Part shown: piece by piece, positions 1 to 7,738 of the stretch
How positions within the stretch are numbered: the stretch's first letter is position 1
Layout: every line of letters starts with the position of its first letter
Assembly: GCF_000613305.1 (NCBI RefSeq)
Contig: NZ_BAIO01000074.1
Coordinates: 1 to 8,547 of the forward strand
Direction: 5' to 3'
From: Komagataeibacter kakiaceti JCM 25156
Lineage (GTDB): Bacteria > Pseudomonadota > Alphaproteobacteria > Acetobacterales > Acetobacteraceae
Length of the DNA: 8,547 nt
Made by a program: the position numbers and the translations under genes
Notes under the pieces: generated by a model
The model's database searches: none
Seen by the model: only the letters and a program-made list of their open reading frames with translations
What the model was told of the DNA's origin: nothing

Positions 1-234
1 CGGGCGCCCCCATCGCGTCGCGCCCGATCCGCCCGTGTGCGGGCAGGGAAGGGGAACAGGGCTTCCCTCAGCCTTCCCATTGTACCATTCCCGGCGTGAA
101 CCGCCTCAAGGACGCGCGGTCCCCCCAATTTTGCCCGGCGCACCCTGCGGGCACACCAGACAAAATCGGCTCCCCCGCGCGCCGCTGGCGCGGTCGCCTG
201 CGGCGATCTGATTGCGGTATCACGAGGGACCGCC
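1..234 (+). promoter_or_regulatory. GC-rich non-coding leader with several hairpins ahead of the DUF2285-like gene
   Basis: No convincing gene is visible here; long open frames on both strands are explained by high GC. The stretch is rich in inverted repeats: 1-7 with 20-26 (7 bp), 31-35 with 40-44 (5 bp), 45-51 with 62-68 (7 bp), 128-133 with 161-166 (6 bp) enclosing 133-137 with 148-152, then two tight hairpins at 178-208. None is followed by a T-run, so none is a textbook terminator. It ends in GAGGG at 224-228, a plausible ribosome binding site for the ATG at 235. I infer a structured intergenic leader belonging to the host element, not to the restriction module. A promoter cannot be pointed to with confidence. 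Confidence 0.4.
178..208 (+). repeat. Two adjacent tight hairpins in the leader
   Basis: The first hairpin is CGCGCC (178-183), loop GCT, GGCGCG (187-192). The second is 194-198 with 202-206, loop TGC, extendable to 192-208 with one G-T pair. They share base 192, so the extended second stem competes with the first. They sit 16 to 27 bases upstream of the GAGGG ribosome binding site at 224-228. The pairing is directly visible; a regulatory role is inference. Confidence 0.45.
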
Positions 235-360
235 ATGACCGACCTGCCTTTTCAGGATTGTCCACCTCAGACGGCGCGTGTGAACCCATACGACGAGCAG
301 CATCTCGGACTTTACGCCTTCATGTCGGACATACAGCTGCCCAGATCGCTTTCTGCATAA
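235..360 (+). pseudogene. Truncated 5' end of a DUF2285-like gene of a conjugative element
   Basis: ATG at 235 is preceded by GAGGG (224-228), giving good spacing. The 41-residue product opens MTDLPFQDCPPQTARV and continues with NPYDEQHLGLY. From memory this resembles the start of DUF2285-domain proteins, small proteins of alphaproteobacterial conjugative elements whose domain begins with a YDEQHL-like segment and continues for roughly 60 more residues. After residue 28 the resemblance stops, and the frame ends at TAA 358-360. I read this as the surviving 5' end of a gene cut by arrival of the restriction module, with the junction somewhere near 315-330. The family assignment rests on a short match and could be wrong; the alternative is a genuine small protein of unknown role. 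Confidence 0.45.
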
Positions 361-471
361 AGCCAGCGTGATCTCATCAGAACTCTGAAATTGCTTGGAA
401 TTCCCGCCTTGAAGGAAACCACAAATTTCCATAGAAATCCCCAAAAAGGTGATCTTGGGAAAGTGCTTCGT
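361..471 (+). promoter_or_regulatory. Probable promoter region of the hsd-prrC operon
   Basis: This is the only gap ahead of the five-gene operon, so its main promoter most likely lies here. A weak candidate is TTGAAG (409-414) with CATAGA (430-435), but the spacing of 15 is short. A 5-bp inverted repeat, ATTTC (425-429) and GAAAT (434-438), overlaps the candidate -10 and could be an operator for the helix-turn-helix protein encoded just downstream. AAAAGGTGA (444-452) is a strong Shine-Dalgarno-like string but lies about 10 bases ahead of a GTG at 463 rather than the ATG chosen. Base content drops sharply from the leader before 235, consistent with a change of origin. Confidence 0.3.
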
Positions 472-663
472 ATGGCAGCTGACATCATGAGCATTGATGA
501 AGTCGCCCACTATCTCAGTATCAACAGGAAAACCGCTTGGCGTTTTGCGGTCGACAGCAAACTGTCAGGCTTCCGCGGTGGTGACACCGAGCGGTTTTGG
601 CGCATGGATATTGAGGACTGGATCGAGCGTGAAGCCAGTCCGAAGAAGGACAAAAAGAGATGA
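472..663 (+). CDS. Small excisionase-like helix-turn-helix protein, putative hsd operon regulator
   Basis: The 63-residue product has one recognisable domain of the HTH_17/excisionase (MerR-like winged helix) type. A first helix covers residues 7-15 (SIDEVAHYL), a recognition helix about 18-28 ([11 protein letters not shown]), a wing with G36-G37, and the closing pattern RMDIEDWIE at 44-52. A lysine-rich tail ends it. DNA binding follows from the family; a role as controller of the downstream hsd genes is inferred from position. Its TGA (661-663) overlaps the hsdM ATG (660) by four bases, indicating translational coupling. ATG 472 was chosen because it stands 11 bases after GGGA (457-460) and just ahead of the domain. 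GTG 463 (with AAAGGTGA upstream) and ATG 487 are alternatives. A plain excisionase role is less likely since no integrase gene is in view. Confidence 0.75.
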   Translation: MAADIMSIDEVAHYLSINRKTAWRFAVDSKLSGFRGGDTERFWRMDIEDWIEREASPKKDKKR

Positions 664-1595
664 CCGGCCAAGAACAACGCGCAGCGCTACAACGGAAAAT
701 CTGGGACATCGCGAATGATGTGCGCGGCTCAGTCGATGGCTGGGACTTCAAGCAATATGTCCTTGGCACGCTCTTTTACCGCTTTATCAGCGAGAATTTC
801 GCTGCGTATATCGAGGGGGGGGAAGAGAGCATCGATTATGCGGCTCTATCCGATGACGTCATCACTGATGACATTAAGGACGATGCCATCAAGACCAAGG
901 GCTATTTCATCTACCCCAGCCAGCTGTTCACCAATGTGGCAGACGACGCCAACACGAATGACAGCCTGAACACCGATCTGGCGCAGATTTTTGCGGCTAT
1001 TGAATCCTCGGCCAATGGCTATCCGTCTGAGCCGGATATCAGGGGCCTGTTCGCCGATTTCGACACGACCAGCGCGCGCCTCGGCAACACCGTCACGGAA
1101 AAGAATAGCCGATTAGCCAAGGTGCTTAAGCGCGTTGCGGAACTGGATTTCGGAGACTTCGACAACAGCCAGATTGACCTGTTCGGCGATGCCTATGAAT
1201 TCCTGATCTCTAACTATGCCGCCAATGCGGGCAAGTCTGGTGGGGAGTTTTTCACTCCGCAACATGTCTCAAAGCTCATCGCACAGCTTGCCATGCACGG
1301 GCAGGAAAAGGTCAACAAGATTTACGACCCGGCTTGCGGCTCCGGCTCGTTGCTGCTGCAAGCCAAGAAGCAGTTCAATGAACACATCATTGAAGAGGGT
1401 TTCTTCGGGCAGGAGATCAACCACACGACTTATAACCTCGCCCGCATGAATATGTTCCTGCACAACATTAATTATGACAAGTTCAATATACAGCGCGGCG
1501 ATACGCTCACCCAGCCGCATTTTCAGGATGACAAGCCCTTTGATGCCATCGTCTCCAACCCGCCCTACTCGGTGAAGTGGATCGGCTCGGACGAT

Positions 1596-1596
1596 C
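1596..1596 (+). other. Frameshift 1 in hsdM (one base missing)
   Basis: After residue D312 the reading GAT-CGA-CCC-TGA replaces the family's expected D-P-T-L-I-N. Adding one C beside position 1596 gives GAT-CCG-ACC-CTG-ATC-AAC, restoring DPTLIN and the downstream homology. The event is equivalent to shortening CC to C. Confidence 0.9.
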
Positions 1597-1970
1597 GACC
1601 CTGATCAACGATGACCGCTTTGCTCCGGCGGGCGTGCTGGCACCCAAATCAAAGGCCGATTTCGCCTTTGTGCTCCATGCGCTCAGCTATCTCTCGGCCA
1701 AGGGCCGTGCGGCGATCGTATGCTTTCCGGGGATCTTCTATCGCGACGGCGCGGAGAAGAAGATCCGGCAATATCTGGTCGATAACAACTATGTCGAAAC
1801 GGTGATCGCGCTCGCCTCCAATCTTTTCTACGGAACGACCATCGCGGTGACGATTCTGGTTCTCGCAAAGAACAAGACCGACACGGCCATCCAATTCATC
1901 GACGCCAGCGGGGAAGAATTCTTCAAGAAGGCTACCAATACCAATCTTATGACGGACAAACACATCACGC

Positions 1971-1972
1971 GG
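1971..1972 (+). other. Frameshift 2 in hsdM (one base missing)
   Basis: The second frame reads HITR and meets TGA at 1973-1975. Adding one G to the GG at 1971-1972 gives CGG-GTG-ATG-GAA and continues as [12 protein letters not shown], matching the family's segment before the conserved YNLSVSSY motif. It is equivalent to shortening GGG to GG. Confidence 0.9.
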
Positions 1973-2201
1973 TGATGGAAATTTTTGATCGCAAGGAAGA
2001 CGTCGATCATGTTGCCGCGTCGGTGCCATATGAGATCATTGTGGAGCGCGGCTATAACCTCTCAGTCAGCTCCTATATCGAGCCGCGGGACACGCGCGAG
2101 GTTGTGAACATCAATGAACTGAATGAAGAGATCAGCGCTACAGTTGCCAAGATCGACCGACTGCGCGCCGACATCGACGTCATCATTGCGGAGATCGAGG
2201 C

Positions 2202-3428
2202 ATGAGTGCGGCGGGTTTTCTGGAGAAGCTGCTGGATGGAGCTGAGGTGGTTTGGAAGCCGTTAGGGGATATTGCTCAGTATTCAACGACCCGCATCGGT
2301 TCCGATCAGCTTAATCAGTCAAACTATGTCGGAGTGGACAACCTTCTTCAAAACCGAGCTGGGAGGGTAAATTCAAACTACGTTCCAACGTCCGGCAATC
2401 TTACAGAATTTAAGGAGGGCGACGTCCTAATAGGTAACATTCGTCCCTACCTCAGGAAAATCTGGCACGCAGATCGGAGAGGTGGAACCAATGGGGACGT
2501 TCTGGTGGTTCATCCAACAGACTCTGTGTTGAACTCGCGCTATCTTTTTCAGGTTCTGACCGACGAAAATTTCTTCGAGTACAATATTCAGCACTCCAAG
2601 GGCGCAAAGATGCCTCGTGGAAGCAAAACTCACATTCTACAATATCTTGTCCCCATCCCCTGCCCGGATGATCCGCAGAAATCACTGGCGATACAGGGGG
2701 AGATTGTTCGGAGACTCGACAGCTTCACCGAGCTTACCACCGAGCTTACCACCGAGCTTACCACCGAGCTTACCCAGCGCAAAAAGCAATACAATCACTA
2801 TCGCGATCAGCTCCTGACCTTTGACGAGTATGAAACGGAGTGGAAGGCACTGGGGGATGTTGCGCATTTTCAAAATGCTAAGCCTCATGAAAAATTAGTC
2901 TCACCGGATGGTGACGTAGCGCTTTTAACTGCGGGATTTATTTCGAGCGAAGGCAAGTCCGCACGATTTGTAAAAGCAGCTGATGTGTTGACCCCCGCAC
3001 TTAAGGACGATGTCGCTATGGTGATGAGCGACCTGCCAAACGGCAGGGCACTCGCTAAAACCTTTTTTGTCGAGGAAAATGATCGCTATGCAGCCAATCA
3101 ACGGGTTTGTTTGTTAAGGGTCAGGGAGCCAACTATCTTTTTCCCGAAATTCCTTCATTACGTGATGAATCGAAACAAACAACTATTAAGGTACGATAGC
3201 GGGTACGATCAAACACATCTCAAGAAAGATTGGATACTTGAGGTCAAAGTTCCCGTGCCTCCGATCGCCGAACAAATCCACATAGTTGCCATCCTCAACA
3301 AGTTCGACACGCTGACGACTTCGATCAGCGAAGGCCTGCTGCGCGAAATTGAGTTGCGCGAAAAGCAATATGCCTGGTACCGCGATCAGTTGCTGAGCTT
3401 TCCTAAGCCTAACGCGGAAGTGGCCTAG
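2202..3428 (+). CDS. hsdS: Type IC restriction-modification specificity subunit HsdS
   Basis: HsdS reads the bipartite DNA target and is the scaffold for HsdM and HsdR. The 408-residue product shows the usual two-half design. A start segment has WKPLGDIA (18-25), then the first target-recognition domain (about 26-160), a central conserved spacer with four TELT repeats (176-191) and KKQYNHYRDQLLTF (194-207), a second WKALGDVA (214-221), the second recognition domain (about 222-360), and a C-terminal conserved part ending EKQYAWYRDQLLSF. The conserved parts match EcoR124I HsdS closely from memory, while the recognition domains differ, so the DNA target should also differ and cannot be read off. 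Recognition-domain DNA is AT-richer (40-45% GC in three sampled lines) than the conserved part after it (58%), as expected for swapped domains. The ATG overlaps hsdM's stop as ATGA, with GGAG (2190-2193) 8 bases upstream. No frameshift is present. Confidence 0.95.
   Translation: MSAAGFLEKLLDGAEVVWKPLGDIAQYSTTRIGSDQLNQSNYVGVDNLLQNRAGRVNSNYVPTSGNLTEFKEGDVLIGNIRPYLRKIWHADRRGGTNGDVLVVHPTDSVLNSRYLFQVLTDENFFEYNIQHSKGAKMPRGSKTHILQYLVPIPCPDDPQKSLAIQGEIVRRLDSFTELTTELTTELTTELTQRKKQYNHYRDQLLTFDEYETEWKALGDVAHFQNAKPHEKLVSPDGDVALLTAGFISSEGKSARFVKAADVLTPALKDDVAMVMSDLPNGRALAKTFFVEENDRYAANQRVCLLRVREPTIFFPKFLHYVMNRNKQLLRYDSGYDQTHLKKDWILEVKVPVPPIAEQIHIVAILNKFDTLTTSISEGLLREIELREKQYAWYRDQLLSFPKPNAEVA
2727..2774 (+). 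repeat. Four perfect 12-bp tandem repeats in hsdS (TELT x4)
   Basis: The unit ACCGAGCTTACC occurs four times without a mismatch, in frame, coding T-E-L-T at residues 176-191. It lies between the two recognition domains at the place of the TAEL repeats of EcoR124I/EcoR124II, where two or three units give a 6- or 7-base gap in the target. Counted between the preceding F and following RKK, this linker has 17 residues, which by my recollection equals the three-TAEL form. Because the unit is 12 bp, gain or loss by replication slippage keeps the frame and would change target spacing rather than destroy the gene. Confidence 0.95.
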
Positions 3429-4544
3429 ATGGGACAGACTCTGGTAGAGATTGCTGAAACACTGCGCGCGACCCACAAGAAGGTGCAGCTGATCTATGCG
3501 TTCAACGCGTCAGGCAAGACCCGGCTGTCCCGCGAATTCAGGGATCTCATTGATCCGAAGACAGAAGAGCGGGGCGATGATCATCGCACCAAGGTGCTCT
3601 ACTACAATGCCTTCACCGAAGACCTGTTCTACTGGGACAACGATCTTGAAGGGGACATTGAGCGCAAGCTCAAAATTCAGCCGAACGCCTATACAAAATC
3701 CGCCTTTGAAGATTTAGGCCTTGATGGCAATGTCATCGCAACATTCCAGCGCTACACGCAGCCAAATTTGACACCACGATTCAGTACGGACTTTTCGGAG
3801 GTCACTTTTTCCCTCGAGCGCGGCACTGATACGAGTACCGGCAATCTGAAGATCTCCAAGGGTGAGGAAAGCAACTTCATCTGGAGCGTCTTCTACTGCC
3901 TGCTGGATCAGGTCATCAGCACCCGTAACGTCGCTGACGTCGATGAGCGCGAGACGGATCAGTTCAATGATCTGGAATACATTTTCATTGATGACCCGGT
4001 CAGCTCACTCGACGAAAACCACCTCATTCAGCTTGCCGTCGATATCGCCGACCTGATTAAGAGTAGCGACACGGTGAACGGCCTGAAATTCATCATCACG
4101 ACGCACAGCCCGCTTTTCTTCAACGTGCTGTTCAATGAGCTGAAAAACAAGATCTGCTACATGCTGAAACGGCTGGAAGATGGAGGTTTTGAGCTGGAGG
4201 CGAAGAATGGCGATTCCAACCATAGCTTCTCCTACCACCTTTACCTCAAGCAGACGTTGGAGCAGGCAATTGCAGCGGATAAGATTGAGCGCTACCACTT
4301 TACCCTGCTGCGCAATCTTTATGAAAAGACATCGAGCTTTCTGGGCTATCCCCGATGGTCAGAGCTGCTGCCGAGCGACCAGCAGCTTTACTTGAACCGT
4401 ATCATTCAGTTTACAAGCCATAACACGCTCTCCAGCGAGGCCATCGCCGAGCCATCGCCAGAGGAAAAGCAGACGGTGAAGCTCCTGCTGGATCATCTGC
4501 GCAACAATTACAGCTATTGGCAGAAGGAGCCCCCGAATGCCTGA
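3429..4544 (+). CDS. prrC: PrrC-family anticodon nuclease (tRNA-Lys cleaving ribotoxin)
   Basis: E. coli PrrC is a latent nuclease bound to the EcoprrI restriction complex. When phage T4 inhibits that enzyme, PrrC cuts tRNA-Lys at the wobble base and stops translation. This 371-residue protein has the same two-part design. The ATPase part has Walker A AFNASGKT (24-31, K30), the PrrC-specific [16 protein letters not shown] segment, ABC signature SKGEESNF (143-150), Walker B IFIDD (185-189), D-loop SSLD (192-195) and switch H226. The nuclease part has R295, E299 and H331, with the same spacing (4 and 36) as the E. coli catalytic R320, E324 and H356; D262 corresponds to D287, implicated in anticodon recognition. 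It is about 25 residues shorter than E. coli PrrC, all in the first ~60 residues. ATG follows the hsdS TAG directly, with GGAAG (3416-3420) 8 bases upstream. Substrate identity is inferred from homology. The frame is intact although both neighbouring enzyme genes are broken. Confidence 0.95.
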   Translation: MGQTLVEIAETLRATHKKVQLIYAFNASGKTRLSREFRDLIDPKTEERGDDHRTKVLYYNAFTEDLFYWDNDLEGDIERKLKIQPNAYTKSAFEDLGLDGNVIATFQRYTQPNLTPRFSTDFSEVTFSLERGTDTSTGNLKISKGEESNFIWSVFYCLLDQVISTRNVADVDERETDQFNDLEYIFIDDPVSSLDENHLIQLAVDIADLIKSSDTVNGLKFIITTHSPLFFNVLFNELKNKICYMLKRLEDGGFELEAKNGDSNHSFSYHLYLKQTLEQAIAADKIERYHFTLLRNLYEKTSSFLGYPRWSELLPSDQQLYLNRIIQFTSHNTLSSEAIAEPSPEEKQTVKLLLDHLRNNYSYWQKEPPNA

Positions 4545-7500
4545 GCAGACGACGCCGATCGCCGAGACTAATCGCTTTATCGTTCTCGATAAATATGTGC
4601 GCGCCTGGGAGGCGGCTGACAGCTATCAGTCTGAGACCGACCTAGAGCGCGAGCTTGTTCAGGACCTGCACGATCAAGGCTATGAGTATCTGCCTGACCT
4701 GAAATCAACCAGCGCCATGCTGGCGAATGTTCGCGTTCAGCTGCAAGCCCTCAACGATGTTCAATTTACTGATAAGGAATGGGTGCGCTTCGTTGAGACC
4801 TATCTGGATCGACCCAGCGACAGTGCCACTGACAAGACCCGCAAGATCCACGACGACTACATCTTTGACTTCGTCTTCGATGATGGCCGTATACAGAACA
4901 TCTATCTGGTTGATAAGGCCAATATCTGCCGCAACAAGGTTCAGGTCATCAAGCAGTTCGAGCAAGCGGGCACTCATGCGAATCGCTACGATGTGACCAT
5001 TCTGGTGAATGGGCTGCCGCTGGTGCAAGTCGAGCTGAAAAAGCGTGGCGTCGCTATTCGGGAAGCATTCAACCAGATCCACCGCTACAGCAAGGAGAGC
5101 TTCAACTCGGACAGTTCGCTCTTTAAGTACCTCCAGATCCTCGTAATCTCGAACGGCACGGATACGCGCTACTTCGCCAACACGACCAAGCGCGATAAGA
5201 ACAGCTTTGATTTTACGATGAACTGGGCTCAGGCCGATAACAGCCTGATCCGGGACCTGAAGGATTTTACGGCGACCTTCTTCGAGAAGCGCACGTTGTT
5301 GAACGTGTTGCTAAACTATTCTGTTTTCGATGTTAGCGACACGCTGCTGGTGATGCGCCCCTATCAGATCGCGGCGACTGAGCGAATCTTACGAAAGATC
5401 AAAAGCTCGTTCGAAGGTAGGACGCTTAGTAAACCGGAAAGCGGCGGATATATCTGGCACACTACAGGCTCAGGCAAAACGCTGACCAGCTTCAAGGCGG
5501 CCCGCCTTGCCACGCAGCTCGACTTCATCGACAAGGTCTTTTTCGTGGTCGACCGAAAGGATCTTGATTACCAAACGATGAAGGAATATCAGCGATTCTC
5601 GCCGGACAGCGTCAATGGATCGGACAGTACAGCCGGGTTGAAGCGAAACCTCTCCAAGGACGATAACAAGATCATCGTCACGACCATCCAGAAGCTCAAC
5701 AATCTGATGAAGAGCGAGGGCGACCTGCCGGTCTATACCCAGCGCGTCGTCTTCATTTTCGACGAGTGCCATCGCAGCCAGTTTGGTGAGGCACAGAAGA
5801 ACCTCAAGCGGAAGTTCAAACAGTTCTGCCAGTTTGGCTTCACCGGCACGCCGATCTTTCCGGAAAATGCTTCGGGTGCGGAGACGACAGCCAGCGTATT
5901 CGGGAGCGAACTTCATTCCTATGTGATCACCGACGCGATCCGCGACGAGAAGGTGCTGAAGTTCAAGGTCGACTACAATGATGTGCGCCCGCAGTTCAAA
6001 GCGATCGAAACCGAACAGGATGAAAGTAGCTGACCGCCGCCGAAAACAGGCAAGCTCTTCAGCACCCCAAACGAATCGCCGAGATTTCCCAGTACATTCT
6101 CGATAACTTCCGCCGCAAGACGCATCGTCTCTATGGAGACAATAAGGGCTTCAACGCCATGTTCGCGGTGAGCAGCGTTGATGCAGCCAAGCTCTATTAT
6201 GAAAAGCTGAATGCGCTGCAGGACGGTAGCGACAAGCCGTTGAAGATCGCGACCATCTTTTCATTCGCGGCCAACGAAGAACAGGATGCGATTGGCGACA
6301 TTCCTGACGAGAGTTTTGAGGTTTCGGCGCTGAATAGCAGCGCCAAGGAATTCCTGAACGCCGCGATCGCGGACTACAACGCCTGTTTCCGAACGAATTT
6401 CAGCGTAGATAGCAAGGGCTTCCAGAATTATTACCGGGATCTGGCAAAACGGGTGAAAACCAAGGAAGTTGACCTGCTCATTGTGGTTGGCATGTTCCTG
6501 ACCGGCTTCGACGCGCCAACTTTGAACACGCTGTTCGTCGACAAGAATCTGCGTTTTCATGGCCTTATACAAGCCTACTCCCGCACTAACCGCATTTATG
6601 ATGCGACCAAGTCCTTTGGCAATATTGTTACCTTCCGCGACTTGGAAGAGGCGACTGTCAAGGCGATTACACTCTTTGGTAACGCCAATACCAAGAACGT
6701 CGTTCTGGAGAAAAGCTACTCAGACTACATGGAAGGTTTTACGGACCAGACGACAGGCGAGGCGAGGCGAGGTTTTATCGATGTCGTCCGTGAATTGGAA
6801 GAGCGTTTCCCGGATCCCACTGCCATCGAAAAGGAAGCGGACAAGAAGGCCTTTGCGAAGCTGTTCGGTGAGTATCTCCGTGTTGAGAATATCCTTCAGA
6901 ATTATGATGAGTTCTCCAACCTGAGAGAGCTTCAGGAAATCGACGAGAGTGATCCCGAAGCGGTGAGAGCGTTCAAGGAGCGACATCATTTGAGTGATGA
7001 TGACGTTGACGAGCTCAAGAGCATCGAGATGCCTGCTGACCGAAAGGTCCAGGACTATCGTTCGACCTATAATGACATTCGGGACTGGCTTCGCCGTGAA
7101 AAGGCTAGCGCCGAGCAGGTTGAGTCAACGATCGATTGGGATGATGTCGTCTTTGAGGTCGACCTCTTGAAATCCCAGGAAATAAATCTGGATTATATTC
7201 TTGAGCTAATTTTCGAGTGCAACAAAAAAACGAAGAGAAAGTCAGAAATTGTTGACGAAATTCGTCGTGTTATTCGTGCCAGTATTGGTAACCGCGCGAA
7301 AGAAAGCCTCATTGTTGATTTCATCAATCAGACAAACCTAGACGAACTGGAGGACAAGGCGGGGGTGATTGAGGCTTTTTTTGCCTTCGCACAAGCCGAA
7401 CGATGCCGGGAAGCGGAAGAATTGATAACCGATGAAAAATTGAACGCGGAGGCCGCCAAGCGCTATATTGCGACGTCGATCAAGCGTGAATATGCGAGCG

Positions 7501-7637
7501 AAAACGGTACAGAGTTGAACTCGATCCTTCCAAAAATGAGCCCGCTCAATCCAAAATACCTGACCAAAAAAAGAGATGTGTTCCAGCGCATCTCTGCGTT
7601 CGTTGAAAAGTTTAAGGGTGTGGGCGGAAAAATTTAG
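4537..7637 (+). pseudogene. hsdR: Type IC restriction endonuclease/translocase subunit HsdR, one frameshift
   Basis: HsdR is the ATP-driven DNA translocase and nuclease of the complex. The PD-(D/E)XK nuclease is seen as D152, E166 and K168 (E-L-K), one off EcoR124I D151/E165/K167. Motor motifs are Walker A TTGSGKT (309-315), DECH at 409-412, and TGTP soon after. The first frame (4537-6033, 498 aa) stops after the first motor domain. The second motor domain continues in another frame, whose homology resumes at 6030 although its first ATG is at 6159, and runs to 7637 with [11 protein letters not shown] and motif [10 protein letters not shown]. One A missing near 6028 explains the break; restoring it gives 1033 residues, against about 1038 in EcoR124I. 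The ATG overlaps the end of prrC by 8 bases, with a strong AAGGAG (4524-4529) 7 bases upstream. As written, neither fragment should cut DNA: the first has the nuclease but half a motor. The C-terminal helical part ends [10 protein letters not shown] as in the family. Confidence 0.93.
6028..6028 (+). other. Frameshift in hsdR (one base missing)
   Basis: The frame reads D-E-S-S and stops at TGA 6031-6033. Adding one A at 6028 gives AGT-AAG-CTG-ACC-GCC-GCC-GAA-AAC, that is S-K-L-T-A-A-E-N, matching the family's KLSAAEN and joining the downstream homology without gaps. The event is equivalent to shortening AA to A. Confidence 0.9.
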
Positions 7638-7718
7638 GCATGTTCACGACTTTAGATGACTGTACCTATTGAGCGCAGTCAACAGTCCACCGCACATAAC
7701 CCTCGAAAACAATCTAGG

Positions 7719-7738
7719 GATCCGGCCGCTTCCGGATC
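7719..7738 (+). repeat. 7-bp inverted repeat downstream of hsdR
   Basis: GATCCGG (7719-7725) pairs perfectly with CCGGATC (7732-7738) around a 6-base loop, 82 bases after the hsdR stop. It is stable and GC-rich but is not followed by a T-run, so a Rho-independent terminator is not supported. It may act as an RNA 3'-end stabiliser or mark old module-junction sequence. Confidence 0.4.

Larger units (their letters stand above)
660..2205 (+). pseudogene. hsdM: Type IC restriction-modification DNA methyltransferase subunit HsdM, two frameshifts
   Basis: HsdM is the N6-adenine methyltransferase subunit; two copies join one HsdS to make the modification enzyme. Recall of EcoR124I HsdM allows near line-by-line alignment. 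Seen here are the [10 protein letters not shown] segment, SAM-binding motif I DPACGSG at residues 223-229 and catalytic motif IV NPPY at 300-303. The first frame (660-1604, 314 aa) stops just after [13 protein letters not shown]. The homology continues in a second frame to TGA 1973-1975, then in a third from 1972 to 2205. One base is missing near 1596 and another near 1971-1972; restoring both gives 515 residues, close to the family's roughly 520. The uncorrected first product lacks the C-terminal part thought to contact HsdS. AAGGA (646-650) lies 9 bases before the ATG, which overlaps the upstream gene's stop. The TGA overlaps the hsdS ATG. Genuine decay or sequencing error cannot be told apart from the sequence alone. 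Confidence 0.93.
361..7640 (+). other. Acquired prr-type defence module (HTH-hsdM-hsdS-prrC-hsdR)
   Basis: All five genes point the same way with overlaps of 4, 4, 0 and 8 bases, so they form one operon. Sampled lines range from 33% GC (7201-7260) to 58%, against 67-78% in sampled lines of the flanks. The left flank appears to interrupt a conjugative-element gene and the right flank is a partition gene, so this looks like cargo in a mobile replicon. Boundaries are approximate; no terminal repeats or transposase were found. Confidence 0.6.

Noticed and set aside
96..371. Plus-strand frame of 91 codons in the leader
   Set aside because: Arginine-rich, low-complexity translation typical of GC-rich non-coding DNA; it overlaps the better supported frame starting at 235.
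391..471. Longer N-terminus of the helix-turn-helix protein from TTG 391
   Set aside because: No ribosome binding site precedes it, and the added residues fall outside the domain and cover the likely promoter.
1590..1610. Programmed ribosomal frameshifting as an explanation of the hsdM and hsdR breaks
   Set aside because: None of the three sites has a slippery heptamer or clear downstream structure, and homologous genes are read in one frame; simple one-base deletions explain all three.
2727..2774. Repeat cluster as a CRISPR array or assembly artefact
   Set aside because: The 12-bp units are contiguous, in frame, and match the position of known TAEL repeats in type IC specificity subunits; there are no spacers.
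361..7640. Insertion sequence or transposon carrying the module
   Set aside because: No transposase, integrase or terminal repeats were found at either side within the window.
7719..7738. Rho-independent terminator for the hsd operon
   Set aside because: The stem is not followed by a T-run; the seven-T run at 7952-7958 in turn lacks a GC-rich stem before it.
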